DNA of 8,322 bases from Deinococcus sp. (GTDB taxonomy: Bacteria; Deinococcota; Deinococci; Deinococcales; Deinococcaceae): assembly GCA_028287665.1 (NCBI GenBank), contig JAQBPF010000034.1:1-8322 (forward strand). Reading direction: 5' to 3'. Of the stretch, positions 1-8,259 are shown piece after piece (within the stretch, counting starts at the first letter, position 1; the number at the start of each line of letters is the position of its first letter). A program made the position numbers and the translations under genes. Under the pieces are notes generated by a model, which ran no database searches, was not told the DNA's origin, and saw nothing but the letters and a program-made list of their open reading frames with translations.

Positions 1-522
1 GGTGGCGACCAGTTCGGGGCGCACATGGGGCGTGAAGGTGGTGGGCGTGACCGGGGCCTCATCGGTGGTGGCCTCTCCACCCGCCGCCAGATAAGCGGGC
101 CAGCCGCCGTCCAGCACATACACCTCGGCGTGCCCCAGCCAGCGCAGCAGCCACCATGCCCGCGCCGCGTAAAAGCCCTGCCCGGTGCTGGGGTCATCGT
201 AGGCCACCACGATGCTGCCGTTACCGATGCCCGCCGCGCCCAGCCACGCTGCCAATTCCTGCGGGTCGGGCAGGGGATGACGGCCACCCTTGCCGTCAGG
301 CTGCACCGGGCCGCTCAGGTCGGTTTCCAGGTCGGCATACACCGCGCCCCGAATGTGGCCGCCCATGTAGGCAAAGCGCCCCACCAACGGGTCAGACAGG
401 GCGTAGCGGCAGTCCAGCACCCGCAACCGTGATGCCGTCTGGGAATCGGCCAGATGCTCCAGCAGCCACGCAGCAGACTTGAGGGGAGAGGGCAGGCCAG
501 AAGTGGGCACGGCGTCGGTCAT
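1..522 (-). CDS. Rhodanese-type sulfurtransferase (thiosulfate / 3-mercaptopyruvate), N-terminal 174 residues, cut by window edge
   Basis: Reading the minus strand from ATG at 522-520 gives 174 codons without a stop, so the gene runs out of the window at base 1. Visible family features are VLDCRY (residues 35-40), [12 protein letters not shown] (55-66), GGRHPLPDP (79-87), IVVAYDD and the [12 protein letters not shown] segment that normally leads into the second rhodanese domain. This is the pattern of two-domain sulfurtransferases of about 280 residues, which move sulfane sulfur from thiosulfate or 3-mercaptopyruvate to an acceptor such as cyanide or a thiol. The catalytic cysteine lies in the C-terminal domain, outside the window, so activity and donor preference cannot be judged. 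No signal peptide is seen, so it is probably cytoplasmic. There is no Shine-Dalgarno before the ATG; a TAGGCT hexamer 7 nt upstream suggests a leaderless start. A stronger promoter lies further upstream at 597-625. Family assignment is firm; substrate is not. Confidence 0.9.
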   Translation of the reverse strand, partial: MTDAVPTSGLPSPLKSAAWLLEHLADSQTASRLRVLDCRYALSDPLVGRFAYMGGHIRGAVYADLETDLSGPVQPDGKGGRHPLPDPQELAAWLGAAGIGNGSIVVAYDDPSTGQGFYAARAWWLLRWLGHAEVYVLDGGWPAYLAAGGEATTDEAPVTPTTFTPHVRPELVAT

Positions 523-529
523 GCCCGTC

Positions 530-535
530 AGCCTA
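530..535 (-). promoter_or_regulatory. Candidate -10 box for leaderless sulfurtransferase mRNA
   Basis: The minus strand reads TAGGCT, fitting the TAnnnT form of -10 boxes, with 7 nt between it and the ATG at 522. That spacing would place transcription start at or next to the start codon. No convincing -35 box is seen 16-18 nt upstream. The same hexamer lies 5 nt before the ATG of the DinB-like gene at 6651. Leaderless genes with this arrangement are common in Deinococcus. Confidence 0.4.
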
Positions 536-561
536 CACCGTGGCGCGGCGCGGATAAAAAC

Positions 562-586
562 AAAAAAATCCGCCCTGCTCGGACGG
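562..586 (-). terminator. Hairpin with U-run in the sulfurtransferase leader (intrinsic terminator or attenuator)
   Basis: On the minus strand CCGTCC, loop GAGCA and GGGCGG form a 6-bp stem with one G-U pair, followed by A and seven Ts (568-562). This has intrinsic terminator form. It lies downstream of rny and 40 nt before the sulfurtransferase start. It could stop read-through from rny. Because it also lies directly after the strong promoter at 597-625, it could instead act as an attenuator. The 3' arm can alternatively pair with ATCCGC at 555-550. Confidence 0.5.
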
Positions 587-596
587 TGATAGGGAA

Positions 597-625
597 AATA
601 TAGCGTGATATGCAGGCGGTGTCAA
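597..625 (-). promoter_or_regulatory. Near-consensus housekeeping-sigma promoter facing the sulfurtransferase gene
   Basis: The minus strand carries TTGACA (625-620), a 17-bp spacer and TATATT (602-597): 11 of 12 consensus bases at ideal spacing. Transcription would start near 590 and run towards the sulfurtransferase ATG at 522, giving a leader of about 68 nt without a Shine-Dalgarno. It is the best promoter match seen in the window. The transcript would enter the hairpin at 562-586 almost at once. Confidence 0.65.
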
Positions 626-693
626 ATCGCTGCGGTCGAATCAAAAAATAGTGTTCCAGAGGGCAAAAGTGCCAAGCCAACATGCAGTCCCAT

Positions 694-727
694 GCATAGG
701 GGCGGTCCGCTCAGACCGCCCCTATGC
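694..727 (-). terminator. Perfect 14-bp hairpin 3' of rny
   Basis: GCATAGGGGCGGTC (694-707) and GACCGCCCCTATGC (714-727) are exact reverse complements around a 6-nt loop. The hairpin begins 18 nt after the rny stop codon. It is very stable, but no U-run follows on the minus strand, so it may be an RNA 3'-end stabiliser or a U-less terminator. On the plus strand it is followed by a pyrimidine-rich stretch, but no plus-strand gene ends here. Confidence 0.6.
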
Positions 728-745
728 TCTGTCTCGCTCTCAGCT

Positions 746-2434
<1,689 letters not shown>

Positions 2435-2819
2435 GGTGGCTCCTTTTGTCCTTGGTTCATTGGATGGTCTGCCCCGGTTTCAGAATGTCTATCTGATGCC
2501 CGCTGCACACCACATGAAAAGTGATGAGGGTGAAACTGAACTGCTTTGGCGTCCAGCCCGATGAGATCAGGCTCTGGCCAACGCGAAACGCTCCTATCAG
2601 AAGTGCCTCAAACACAAGGTGCATTCAGACTGAAACGTTCGCCTCCGCAGTCTAGCCCCAAAGTTGGCTGACCCCTGCGCTAAACCCGGTACATTTGTTT
2701 ATCTGTGCGGCCACAACTCAGGGCACGGCCCCGGCGGCATGCAGCCAACAGGGAAGACTGCGCCTCAATCCGGGGCCGCCTTCCCTGCTTGGAGGTGAGG
2801 TTGCTGGGGCCAAACTCCG
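2435..2819. other. Gene-poor stretch between the hydrolase gene and rny
   Basis: No convincing protein gene of normal size fits this 385-base stretch. The rny ribosome binding site is at 2440-2446, and a nine-codon frame (2431-2460, minus) overlaps the rny start. The half nearer the hydrolase gene holds the interleaved inverted repeats at 2726-2787. A weak 6-bp inverted repeat, AGACTG/CAGTCT, lies at 2627-2632 and 2648-2653. I saw no near-consensus promoter for rny, although one must lie here or further upstream if rny is not read from the hydrolase gene. Confidence 0.5.
2726..2787 (-). repeat. Two interleaved inverted repeats 3' of the hydrolase gene
   Basis: Pair A is CGGCCCCGG (2726-2734) with CCGGGGCCG (2770-2778). 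Pair B is CAGGGAAG (2749-2756) with CTTCCCTG (2780-2787). The order A-B-A'-B' means the stems cannot nest; they form either a pseudoknot or two competing hairpins. They start 32 nt after the hydrolase stop on the minus strand. No U-run follows, so this is not a classical intrinsic terminator, though it may still act as the transcript's 3' end. Confidence 0.5.
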
Positions 2820-3608
2820 TTATTTCAGTGTTTCTGCGAAGTAGTTCAGCATGTCACGCTGGGCGTTGAGGCTGGCCTGCGTGTTGGCAAGCTCGCCTTC
2901 TGCCAGCAAAAAGCCGTGGGGTTCGCCCTGATACACGCTCAGTTTGAAGGGCTTGTTGGCGGCGTCCAACTTCTGGGCGTAGCTGTAAATGCTGGCAATC
3001 GGACTGGGCTGATCCTTGGTCCCGTGAATAATCAGCATGGGGGCGGTCAGATCGCCAATCAGGGCGCTGGGGGTCTGGGGCTTCAGCGCTGTGGCCCCCT
3101 GATCAGGAAAGCCGTACCACGCCACGCCCGACTTGAAGGCCTTCATCTGCGGTAGGAGCAGCATGGTGTACCGTCCACCCGCACAGAAACCGGTCAGGCC
3201 CACGGCATTGATGTTCACGTCTGGGCGCAACGCCAGGGCTTTCAGGCCGTCTTCGACCAGTGTCTTCACGGTGGCGTCACTGGGTTCAGGCTCAAAGGTC
3301 TGCCATCCCAGTGCCAGCGTCACGTATCCGGCGGCGGCCATTTCGTCCACCAGATCGCGGTAGCCCGGCTCTAGCCCCTGGAAGGAATGCATCAAAATCA
3401 CGGCGGGTCGCCGGACGGCAGTAGTGCCAGCGGCAGGCGCAGCCAGATAGCTTTTGTAGGCCTTGCCGCCGCTCTGAATCTCCAGGTCCTGCCCTTCCGA
3501 CACGGCAACAGTCGTGGTGGGCAGAGCCGGGGGGATGGTCTGGGCCGAACCCGGCTGAATCAGGGCGAGCGAGATCAGGGCCAATGCAGGCAGCGTGTGC
3601 TTGAGCAT
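2820..3608 (-). CDS. Exported dienelactone hydrolase-like alpha/beta hydrolase
   Basis: The 262-residue product begins with a signal peptide: MLKH, a hydrophobic core and likely cleavage after GSA at about residue 22, so it probably acts outside the inner membrane. The rest is the dienelactone hydrolase fold: VILMHSFQGLEPGYRD (70-85), the nucleophile elbow GFCAGG with C142, IIHGTKDQPSP with D199 and GEPHGF with H231. These give the Cys-Asp-His triad of the family, which hydrolyses the lactone ring of dienelactones; many members have other or unknown ester substrates. The start at 3608 is chosen over an in-frame ATG 23 codons upstream because GGGAGG lies 8 nt before it and the signal peptide then starts properly. 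It lies 101 nt downstream of the lipoprotein gene, and co-transcription is possible. Fold and triad are clear; substrate is unknown. Confidence 0.88.
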   Translation of the reverse strand: MLKHTLPALALISLALIQPGSAQTIPPALPTTTVAVSEGQDLEIQSGGKAYKSYLAAPAAGTTAVRRPAVILMHSFQGLEPGYRDLVDEMAAAGYVTLALGWQTFEPEPSDATVKTLVEDGLKALALRPDVNINAVGLTGFCAGGRYTMLLLPQMKAFKSGVAWYGFPDQGATALKPQTPSALIGDLTAPMLIIHGTKDQPSPIASIYSYAQKLDAANKPFKLSVYQGEPHGFLLAEGELANTQASLNAQRDMLNYFAETLK

Positions 3609-3709
3609 GGGTAAATCCTCCCAGGGATTGTCTGTGGCTTTACCGTACTCAATTTGCTGGCTTCCCCTCTCCACCACCTGTCAGACTAAGCAAAGGATGA
3701 AGGCTGGAA

Positions 3710-4240
3710 TCAGGGGTTGATCTTGAAGTGCAGCACGGAAGCTCTGGCGGAGTTATTCAGGGAGTTGAGCTTAACCAGCACTGAGCCTTCTAGGTTCCCC
3801 ACTCCTGATTCACCCACTGTTGCAAAGGCGGCCTGAGCATCGGCATAGGCGCTGATGCCTTCCAGATTGAGGGGCTGCAAACTGATATACAGCAGGGCGG
3901 TGTGGCTGCCTGTGGGTGCGGCGGCGGCCAGATAAAAAGTTGATTCAGCAGATGGAAAAACAACAGAGCTGCCCGCCGCGACAGTAGGTGTCCCGCCTGC
4001 CAGACGGTTGGGCAGGAATTGGTCAATCTGTCCGTCTGGGTCTTCAACAAACAGCGCTACATTCCAAGTCGCGTTGGTGTTTTGTATGCCCAAAGAGAAG
4101 CTGAGGCGTTGTCCAATGGTGACTGGATTGGGGCTGACGCTGAGCAGCAGCGTAGGCGGGATAGGTTCCGGCGTAGGCGTACAGGCCGTTATTCCAGCGG
4201 CTAAAGCGGCGGCAAACGTCAGAACAGTGAATTTTCGCAC
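3710..4240 (-). CDS. Small lipoprotein with DUF4384-like domain
   Basis: The 176-residue product starts with MRKF, a hydrophobic stretch and the lipobox ITAC with C20, so it should be lipidated and membrane-anchored. A proline-rich linker follows. The mature part has LLLSVSPNPVTIGQRLSFSL and then VEDPDGQIDQFLPN, GGTPTVAAGSSVVFPS and TFYLAAAAPTG, which resemble the DGxxxQLFPN ... FP ... G pattern of DUF4384 domains found in several Deinococcus envelope proteins. Function is unknown. The start codon is GTG, with no Shine-Dalgarno but TAAAAT 6 nt before it, suggesting a leaderless mRNA. The gene lies between the rplI terminator and the hydrolase gene. The lipoprotein call is fairly sure; the domain name rests on memory of the pattern and could be wrong. 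Confidence 0.8.
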   Translation of the reverse strand: MRKFTVLTFAAALAAGITACTPTPEPIPPTLLLSVSPNPVTIGQRLSFSLGIQNTNATWNVALFVEDPDGQIDQFLPNRLAGGTPTVAAGSSVVFPSAESTFYLAAAAPTGSHTALLYISLQPLNLEGISAYADAQAAFATVGESGVGNLEGSVLVKLNSLNNSARASVLHFKINP

Positions 4241-4246
4241 GTGGCT

Positions 4247-4252
4247 ATTTTA
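4247..4252 (-). promoter_or_regulatory. -10 box for leaderless lipoprotein mRNA
   Basis: The minus strand reads TAAAAT, five of six matches to TATAAT, then AGCCAC and the GTG start at 4240. The 6-nt gap places the transcription start at the start codon. No clear -35 box is seen at 16-18 nt. Confidence 0.5.
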
Positions 4253-4300
4253 GTGGAGTATCTGCTGGTGCGTGGCCGAACTTGACCAACCGATAGCACC

Positions 4301-4337
4301 AAACAAAACAGGCCCCACCACTGGGGCGGGGCCTGTT
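4301..4337 (-). terminator. Intrinsic terminator of the rpsF-ssb-rpsR-rplI operon
   Basis: On the minus strand AACAGGCCCC (4337-4328) pairs with GGGGCCTGTT (4316-4307) around an 11-nt loop, and the run TTTTGTTT follows. The hairpin begins 13 nt after the rplI stop. A competing inner hairpin GCCCCA/TGGGGC is also possible. This is a clear end to the ribosomal protein operon. Confidence 0.85.
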
Positions 4338-4350
4338 CGCTGAACTTTTC

Positions 4351-4791
<441 letters not shown>

Positions 4792-4802
4792 GTCTATTCT
4801 CC

Positions 4803-5078
4803 TTACTTCCGGACCAGTTTCTCGGTGTAGGGCAACAGAGCAAGCTGGCGGGCGATTTTAATCGTCTGCGCGATGCGGCGCTGGTGCTTGGCCGAGAGGC
4901 CGGTGCGGCGGCGAGGAAGAATCTTGCCCGTATCGGAAACGAAACGGCGCAGCATCTTCACGTCTTTGTAGTCGGTGATTTCCAGTTCGCCAATGGAGAA
5001 CGGGTCCACCTTGGGCTTGCGGGGGCGCTTGGGCCCCTTGCCGCGCGGTTTGCGATCGGCACTGTTTGACTGCGTCAT
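4803..5078 (-). CDS. rpsR: Ribosomal protein S18 (bS18)
   Basis: The 91-residue product has a basic, variable N-terminus ([14 protein letters not shown]) and the bS18 core: [38 protein letters not shown] and [16 protein letters not shown]. It binds the platform of the small subunit as a partner of S6. Length is slightly above the E. coli form (75) because of the N-terminal extension, as is common in this phylum. AAGGA lies 6 nt before the ATG. The 60-nt gap after ssb holds no obvious promoter or terminator, so it should be co-transcribed with ssb. Confidence 0.98.
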   Translation of the reverse strand: MTQSNSADRKPRGKGPKRPRKPKVDPFSIGELEITDYKDVKMLRRFVSDTGKILPRRRTGLSAKHQRRIAQTIKIARQLALLPYTEKLVRK

Positions 5079-5138
5079 AGGGATTCCTTGTGATACTCGT
5101 TTTTAGAAGCCCCTGCTCGCCGCACCCGGAGGTGAGGT

Positions 5139-6029
<891 letters not shown>

Positions 6030-6085
6030 AACAGGTGCTCCTTTTTTGCTGGCTGATACGCGGGGCGTACCGTACTGGGGGCTTT

Positions 6086-6114
6086 AACGTAGCTGGCTGA
6101 CCCTGCATATTCAA
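6086..6114 (-). promoter_or_regulatory. Possible second, proximal ssb promoter
   Basis: The minus strand has TTGAAT (6114-6109), a 17-bp spacer and TACGTT (6091-6086). Spacing is ideal and the -10 fits TAnnnT, but both boxes match consensus only partly. Transcription would start about 50 nt upstream of the ssb ATG, outside RDRM control. Treat it as a weak candidate. Confidence 0.25.
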
Positions 6115-6134
6115 TCGAAGAGCAGGTTGACTTT

Positions 6135-6163
6135 ACTTTAACAAGTCCTGAGCGTTACGTCAA
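6135..6163 (-). promoter_or_regulatory. ssb promoter inside the rpsF-ssb gap
   Basis: The minus strand has TTGACG (6163-6158), a 17-bp spacer and TAAAGT (6140-6135). The -35 box has five of six consensus bases and lies within the RDRM palindrome. Transcription would start near 6127, giving a leader of about 97 nt before the ssb ATG. A repressor on the palindrome would cover the -35 box. Confidence 0.7.
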
Positions 6164-6171
6164 TGGCGTAA
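6155..6171. promoter_or_regulatory. Radiation/desiccation response motif (RDRM), probable DdrO operator of ssb
   Basis: The 17-bp sequence TTACGTCAATGGCGTAA has exact TTACG/CGTAA arms. Read on the minus strand it is TTACGCCATTGACGTAA, close to the known Deinococcus RDRM with its central ATTGAC. In this genus the motif precedes DNA-repair genes, ssb among them. It is bound by the repressor DdrO, which the metalloprotease IrrE (PprI) cleaves after radiation or desiccation. Here it lies 126 bp upstream of the ssb start, overlaps the -35 box, and begins 16 bp after the rpsF stop. Confidence 0.8.
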
Positions 6172-6187
6172 TGCCACTGGGTGCAGT

Positions 6188-6496
6188 TCAGGCTTTCTTC
6201 GTCTTCCATTCCGGACGGTCTTTGACCACCAGGATACGGCGGACGTGATCGCGCAGGCGCAGGCTGGCGGCGATGTCCTTTTCAGGATTGCCGTTGGCTT
6301 TGATGGAGTACATCAGGTAGTAGCCTTCGCGGTCTTTGTTGATGGCGTAGGCCAAGCGGCGGTTGCCCACATCGTCGAGGCTGGCGATTTCAGCCCCGGC
6401 CCCTTTCAGGGTGGTTTCGATGTACTCCTTCTCGATAGCCACTTGCTCGGCGCTCAGGTTGGGGTTCAGGATCAGGTTCAGATCGTAAGTATTCAT
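6188..6496 (-). CDS. rpsF: Ribosomal protein S6 (bS6)
   Basis: The 102-residue product shows the S6 pattern: MNTYDLNLILNPNLS at the N-terminus, the DDVGNRRLAYAI segment, the GYYLMYSIKA strand and LRLRDHVRRILVVK near the C-terminus. It forms a heterodimer with S18 on the small-subunit platform. Length is near the 101 residues of the Thermus protein, and there is no glutamate tail. The start has an excellent Shine-Dalgarno, GGAGG, 6 nt before the ATG. It is the first gene of the operon; a 158-nt gap with its own promoter separates it from ssb. It diverges from the DinB-like gene. Confidence 0.98.
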   Translation of the reverse strand: MNTYDLNLILNPNLSAEQVAIEKEYIETTLKGAGAEIASLDDVGNRRLAYAINKDREGYYLMYSIKANGNPEKDIAASLRLRDHVRRILVVKDRPEWKTKKA

Positions 6497-6500
6497 AATT

Positions 6501-6513
6501 CACCTCCTCGGTG
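6501..6513 (-). promoter_or_regulatory. Shine-Dalgarno-bearing small hairpin before rpsF
   Basis: The minus strand CACCGAGGAGGTG can fold as a 4-bp stem CACC/GGTG with the loop GAGGA, placing part of the Shine-Dalgarno in the structure. An outer ATT/AAT pairing with a 5' bulge of CCCCAA is possible. rpsF leaders in many bacteria carry a CCG-containing element bound by the S6:S18 complex; a CCG is present here. The site decides the start codon, but its regulatory role is inferred. Confidence 0.35.
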
Positions 6514-6570
6514 TTGGGGAATAGGCGTGTTTTGCGGGTTCAAATAAACCAGCAGACAGCGCAACTCACC

Positions 6571-6600
6571 ACTTTACCAGAGCCGGGGCGGGGATGCCAG
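6571..6600 (-). promoter_or_regulatory. Candidate rpsF promoter
   Basis: The minus strand has CTGGCA (6600-6595), an 18-bp spacer and TAAAGT (6576-6571), the same -10 hexamer as the RDRM-controlled ssb promoter. Transcription would start near 6564, about 68 nt before the rpsF ATG. The -35 match is four of six. Confidence 0.4.
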
Positions 6601-6639
6601 AGCCTAGCGGCGTATCTGGTGGGGGGCGGGGCCAGCGGG

Positions 6640-6645
6640 TAGGCT
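6640..6645 (+). promoter_or_regulatory. -10 box for leaderless DinB-like mRNA
   Basis: TAGGCT lies 5 nt before the ATG at 6651, the same hexamer and nearly the same spacing as before the sulfurtransferase gene. No clear -35 box is visible. It supports 6651 as the true start. Confidence 0.45.
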
Positions 6646-6650
6646 GGGGC

Positions 6651-7244
6651 ATGACTGATCTTGTGCCAGACGCCGCGCAACAGACATTGGCCGCCACCGA
6701 CCCTGCTTCTGCTGGTCCCACAGAGGCCCAAACAGACGCTGCCCAAACGGATACAGAGGGAGGCGGCACCTGGGTAGACGGCATTCTGGACATCCTCAAA
6801 GAAGCCGTAGAGGGCGGCACTCCCGGTCAGGGCACGGCCTTTTTGGACGGCACCAAGGCTGATGGCAGCGGCAACCATGGCCTGCTCGCCACGCTGGATA
6901 ATCTCACCGCAGCGCAGGCCAGTCAGGACATTCAAGGGTCTACCATTGCTGGACACACGCTGCACACCGCCTACCATCTGGAAGTCATCGTGCGCTGGGA
7001 GCGGGACGGAGACCGGGGGCCGTTCGATTGGACAGGCAGTTTTGGTACCGGCCAGGTCACCGACGACGAATGGGATGAAGCCCGCGTGCGCCTCCGCACT
7101 GGCTACGACGCCCTCTGCGCCTTTGCCCGCACGCAGGCCACGCAGCCTGCCACCGGAGACGCGGTGGGCGGCCTCGCTGGGGGCATGGCCCATGTGGCCT
7201 ACCACCTCGGCAGCATCCGGCAGATGGTCAAGGCGCTGGCCTAG
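6651..7244 (+). CDS. DinB-like (DinB/YfiT helical-bundle superfamily) protein
   Basis: The 197-residue product has an Ala/Thr/Asp-rich N-terminal stretch (about residues 1-40), then a helical region with GHTLHTAYHLEVIVRW (101-116) and, near the end, MAHVAYHLGSIRQMV (179-193). Histidines H102 or H105, H181 and H185 are placed like the metal-binding histidines of the DinB four-helix-bundle family, in which HxxxHxGxI is the usual last motif. Deinococcus encodes many members; some are thiol-dependent transferases, most have unknown function. An upstream in-frame ATG at 6594 is rejected: it would add a Gly-rich tail and put the -10 TAGGCT inside the gene. It diverges from rpsF and is followed 50 nt later by the GNAT gene. 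Family assignment is likely; reaction is unknown. Confidence 0.75.
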   Translation: MTDLVPDAAQQTLAATDPASAGPTEAQTDAAQTDTEGGGTWVDGILDILKEAVEGGTPGQGTAFLDGTKADGSGNHGLLATLDNLTAAQASQDIQGSTIAGHTLHTAYHLEVIVRWERDGDRGPFDWTGSFGTGQVTDDEWDEARVRLRTGYDALCAFARTQATQPATGDAVGGLAGGMAHVAYHLGSIRQMVKALA

Positions 7245-7282
7245 AAAGCTCTATCCAGCCTGTGAAGTTGCCCCTGCTCGGG

Positions 7283-7288
7283 TAAAGT
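7283..7288 (+). promoter_or_regulatory. -10 box for leaderless GNAT mRNA
   Basis: TAAAGT lies 6 nt before the ATG at 7295, placing transcription start at the start codon. There is no Shine-Dalgarno and no convincing -35 box. Confidence 0.45.
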
Positions 7289-7294
7289 TCTCTG

Positions 7295-8240
7295 ATGACC
7301 ATCCGGACTTTTGCCGCCACCGACGCTGAGGCCTGGGCTGCCGTTCAAACTCTGGTCACGGGCCAGCCGATCAGTGCCGAAGCGTTGCTGGCTGACGAAG
7401 CCCGCCGCAATCCGGCCCAGTTCAGCCGCCGCTGGGTACTGGAGGAGGCCGGAGACGTGATAGGGGTGGCGCACCTGTATTTCTTCCCCTTCGATCCACC
7501 GGGATTCCTGCATATGACCTTGCACGTTCAGCCGTCAGCGCGGGGCAAAGGCGTGGGCAGTGCGCTGTGGGCAACTGTGTTGGAGGAAACCCGTCAACAA
7601 ACAGCAGCGTTGGCCGCCAGCGTAGACGACGCCGACGCCGAGAGCCTGCGCTGGGCCACACGGCGCGGCTTTGTTCAGCACGCCCACCGCTTCGCCTCCG
7701 AGCTCGATTTGACCACTTTCGGTGCGGCGGCCCACGCTCCTGCCTTGGCACAGGCTCTGGCGCAGGGCGTCACCTTCACGGATCTGGCGGGGGCCATGCG
7801 GCTACTGTTGACCGTTACCTGAATTTCGTGGCCGACCGCCTGACCGAAACGCCCGACCTGGCCGGTTTGCCCCGCTGGCCGCTGGATCAGGTGCGCGAGA
7901 TGTTGCGGCTGGATGGCACGCCTGACTTCCCCGCCCGCCCCGACTGGCTGATTCTGGCGCTGGCTCCGGATGGCAGGTGGCTGGGCACCAGCGCCATGAT
8001 CCGTTTCCGCACCCGGCCCGTGCTGTACAACGAATTGACTGCTGTGGTGCCAGAGGCGCGGGGGGCGGGTTGGCCCTGCCGCTCAAGCTTCAGGCCATTG
8101 CCCGCGCCCAGAGGGAAGGCTACGTGCTGATGCGGACCAACAACCACTCCACCAACGCGCCCATGTTGCGCGTGAATCATCAACTCGGATTTGTGCCGCA
8201 GCCGGGCCGCTTCGAGCTGCATCTGGGCACACTGGACTGA
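7295..8240 (+). pseudogene. Tandem GNAT N-acetyltransferase gene, frame broken twice at G-runs
   Basis: The first frame (7295-7822) gives a GNAT domain with the acetyl-CoA loop RGKGVG (residues 83-88) and stops after 175 codons. The protein then continues without a gap in a second frame from about 7795 (HAATVDRYLNFVADRL ... LNELTAVVPEARG-like text) to about 8066. It continues in a third frame (LALPLKLQAIARAQREGY, RTNNHSTNAPMLRVN) to the TGA at 8238-8240. The second domain has its own motif RGAGLA, but it spans the second break. Adding one base at G5 (7789-7793) and one near the G-runs at 8060-8069 restores 948 bases, a 315-residue two-domain enzyme of a type common in Deinococcus. Such enzymes acetylate small amines or similar; the substrate is unknown. 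Either these are sequencing errors in homopolymers, or the gene is freshly inactivated. As written, only the first domain would be made. Confidence 0.75.
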
Positions 8241-8259
8241 CCCCACAGCTCAGAGCGTT

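Noticed and set aside
2791..2802. 12-base sequence GGAGGTGAGGTT repeated at 5128-5139, just after the hydrolase and ssb stop codons; the minus strand resembles the 16S anti-Shine-Dalgarno
   Set aside because: In a window of this size about two 12-base matches are expected by chance even in unbiased sequence, and no further similarity surrounds them.
3609..3700. Possible promoter TTGAGT followed by CAATCC upstream of the hydrolase gene
   Set aside because: The -10 box matches poorly and no alternative spacing improves it; not strong enough to list.
6048..6100. Direct repeat GCTGGCTGA at 6048-6056 and 6092-6100 in the ssb leader
   Set aside because: Only nine bases, no symmetry and no relation to the promoters; likely chance.
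6594..6650. Upstream in-frame start for the DinB-like gene at 6594
   Set aside because: No Shine-Dalgarno, a Gly/Arg-rich tail unlike the family, and it would place the -10 hexamer inside the coding region.
6540..7205. Minus-strand open frame of 221 codons antisense to the DinB-like gene
   Set aside because: The DinB-like frame carries the conserved histidine motifs and a leaderless start. This frame would cross the rpsF promoter region and shows no family pattern.
7789..8069. Programmed ribosomal frameshifting in the GNAT gene
   Set aside because: Two separate shifts would be needed, neither site has a recognised slippery heptamer with a downstream stimulator, and missing bases in G-runs explain both more simply.
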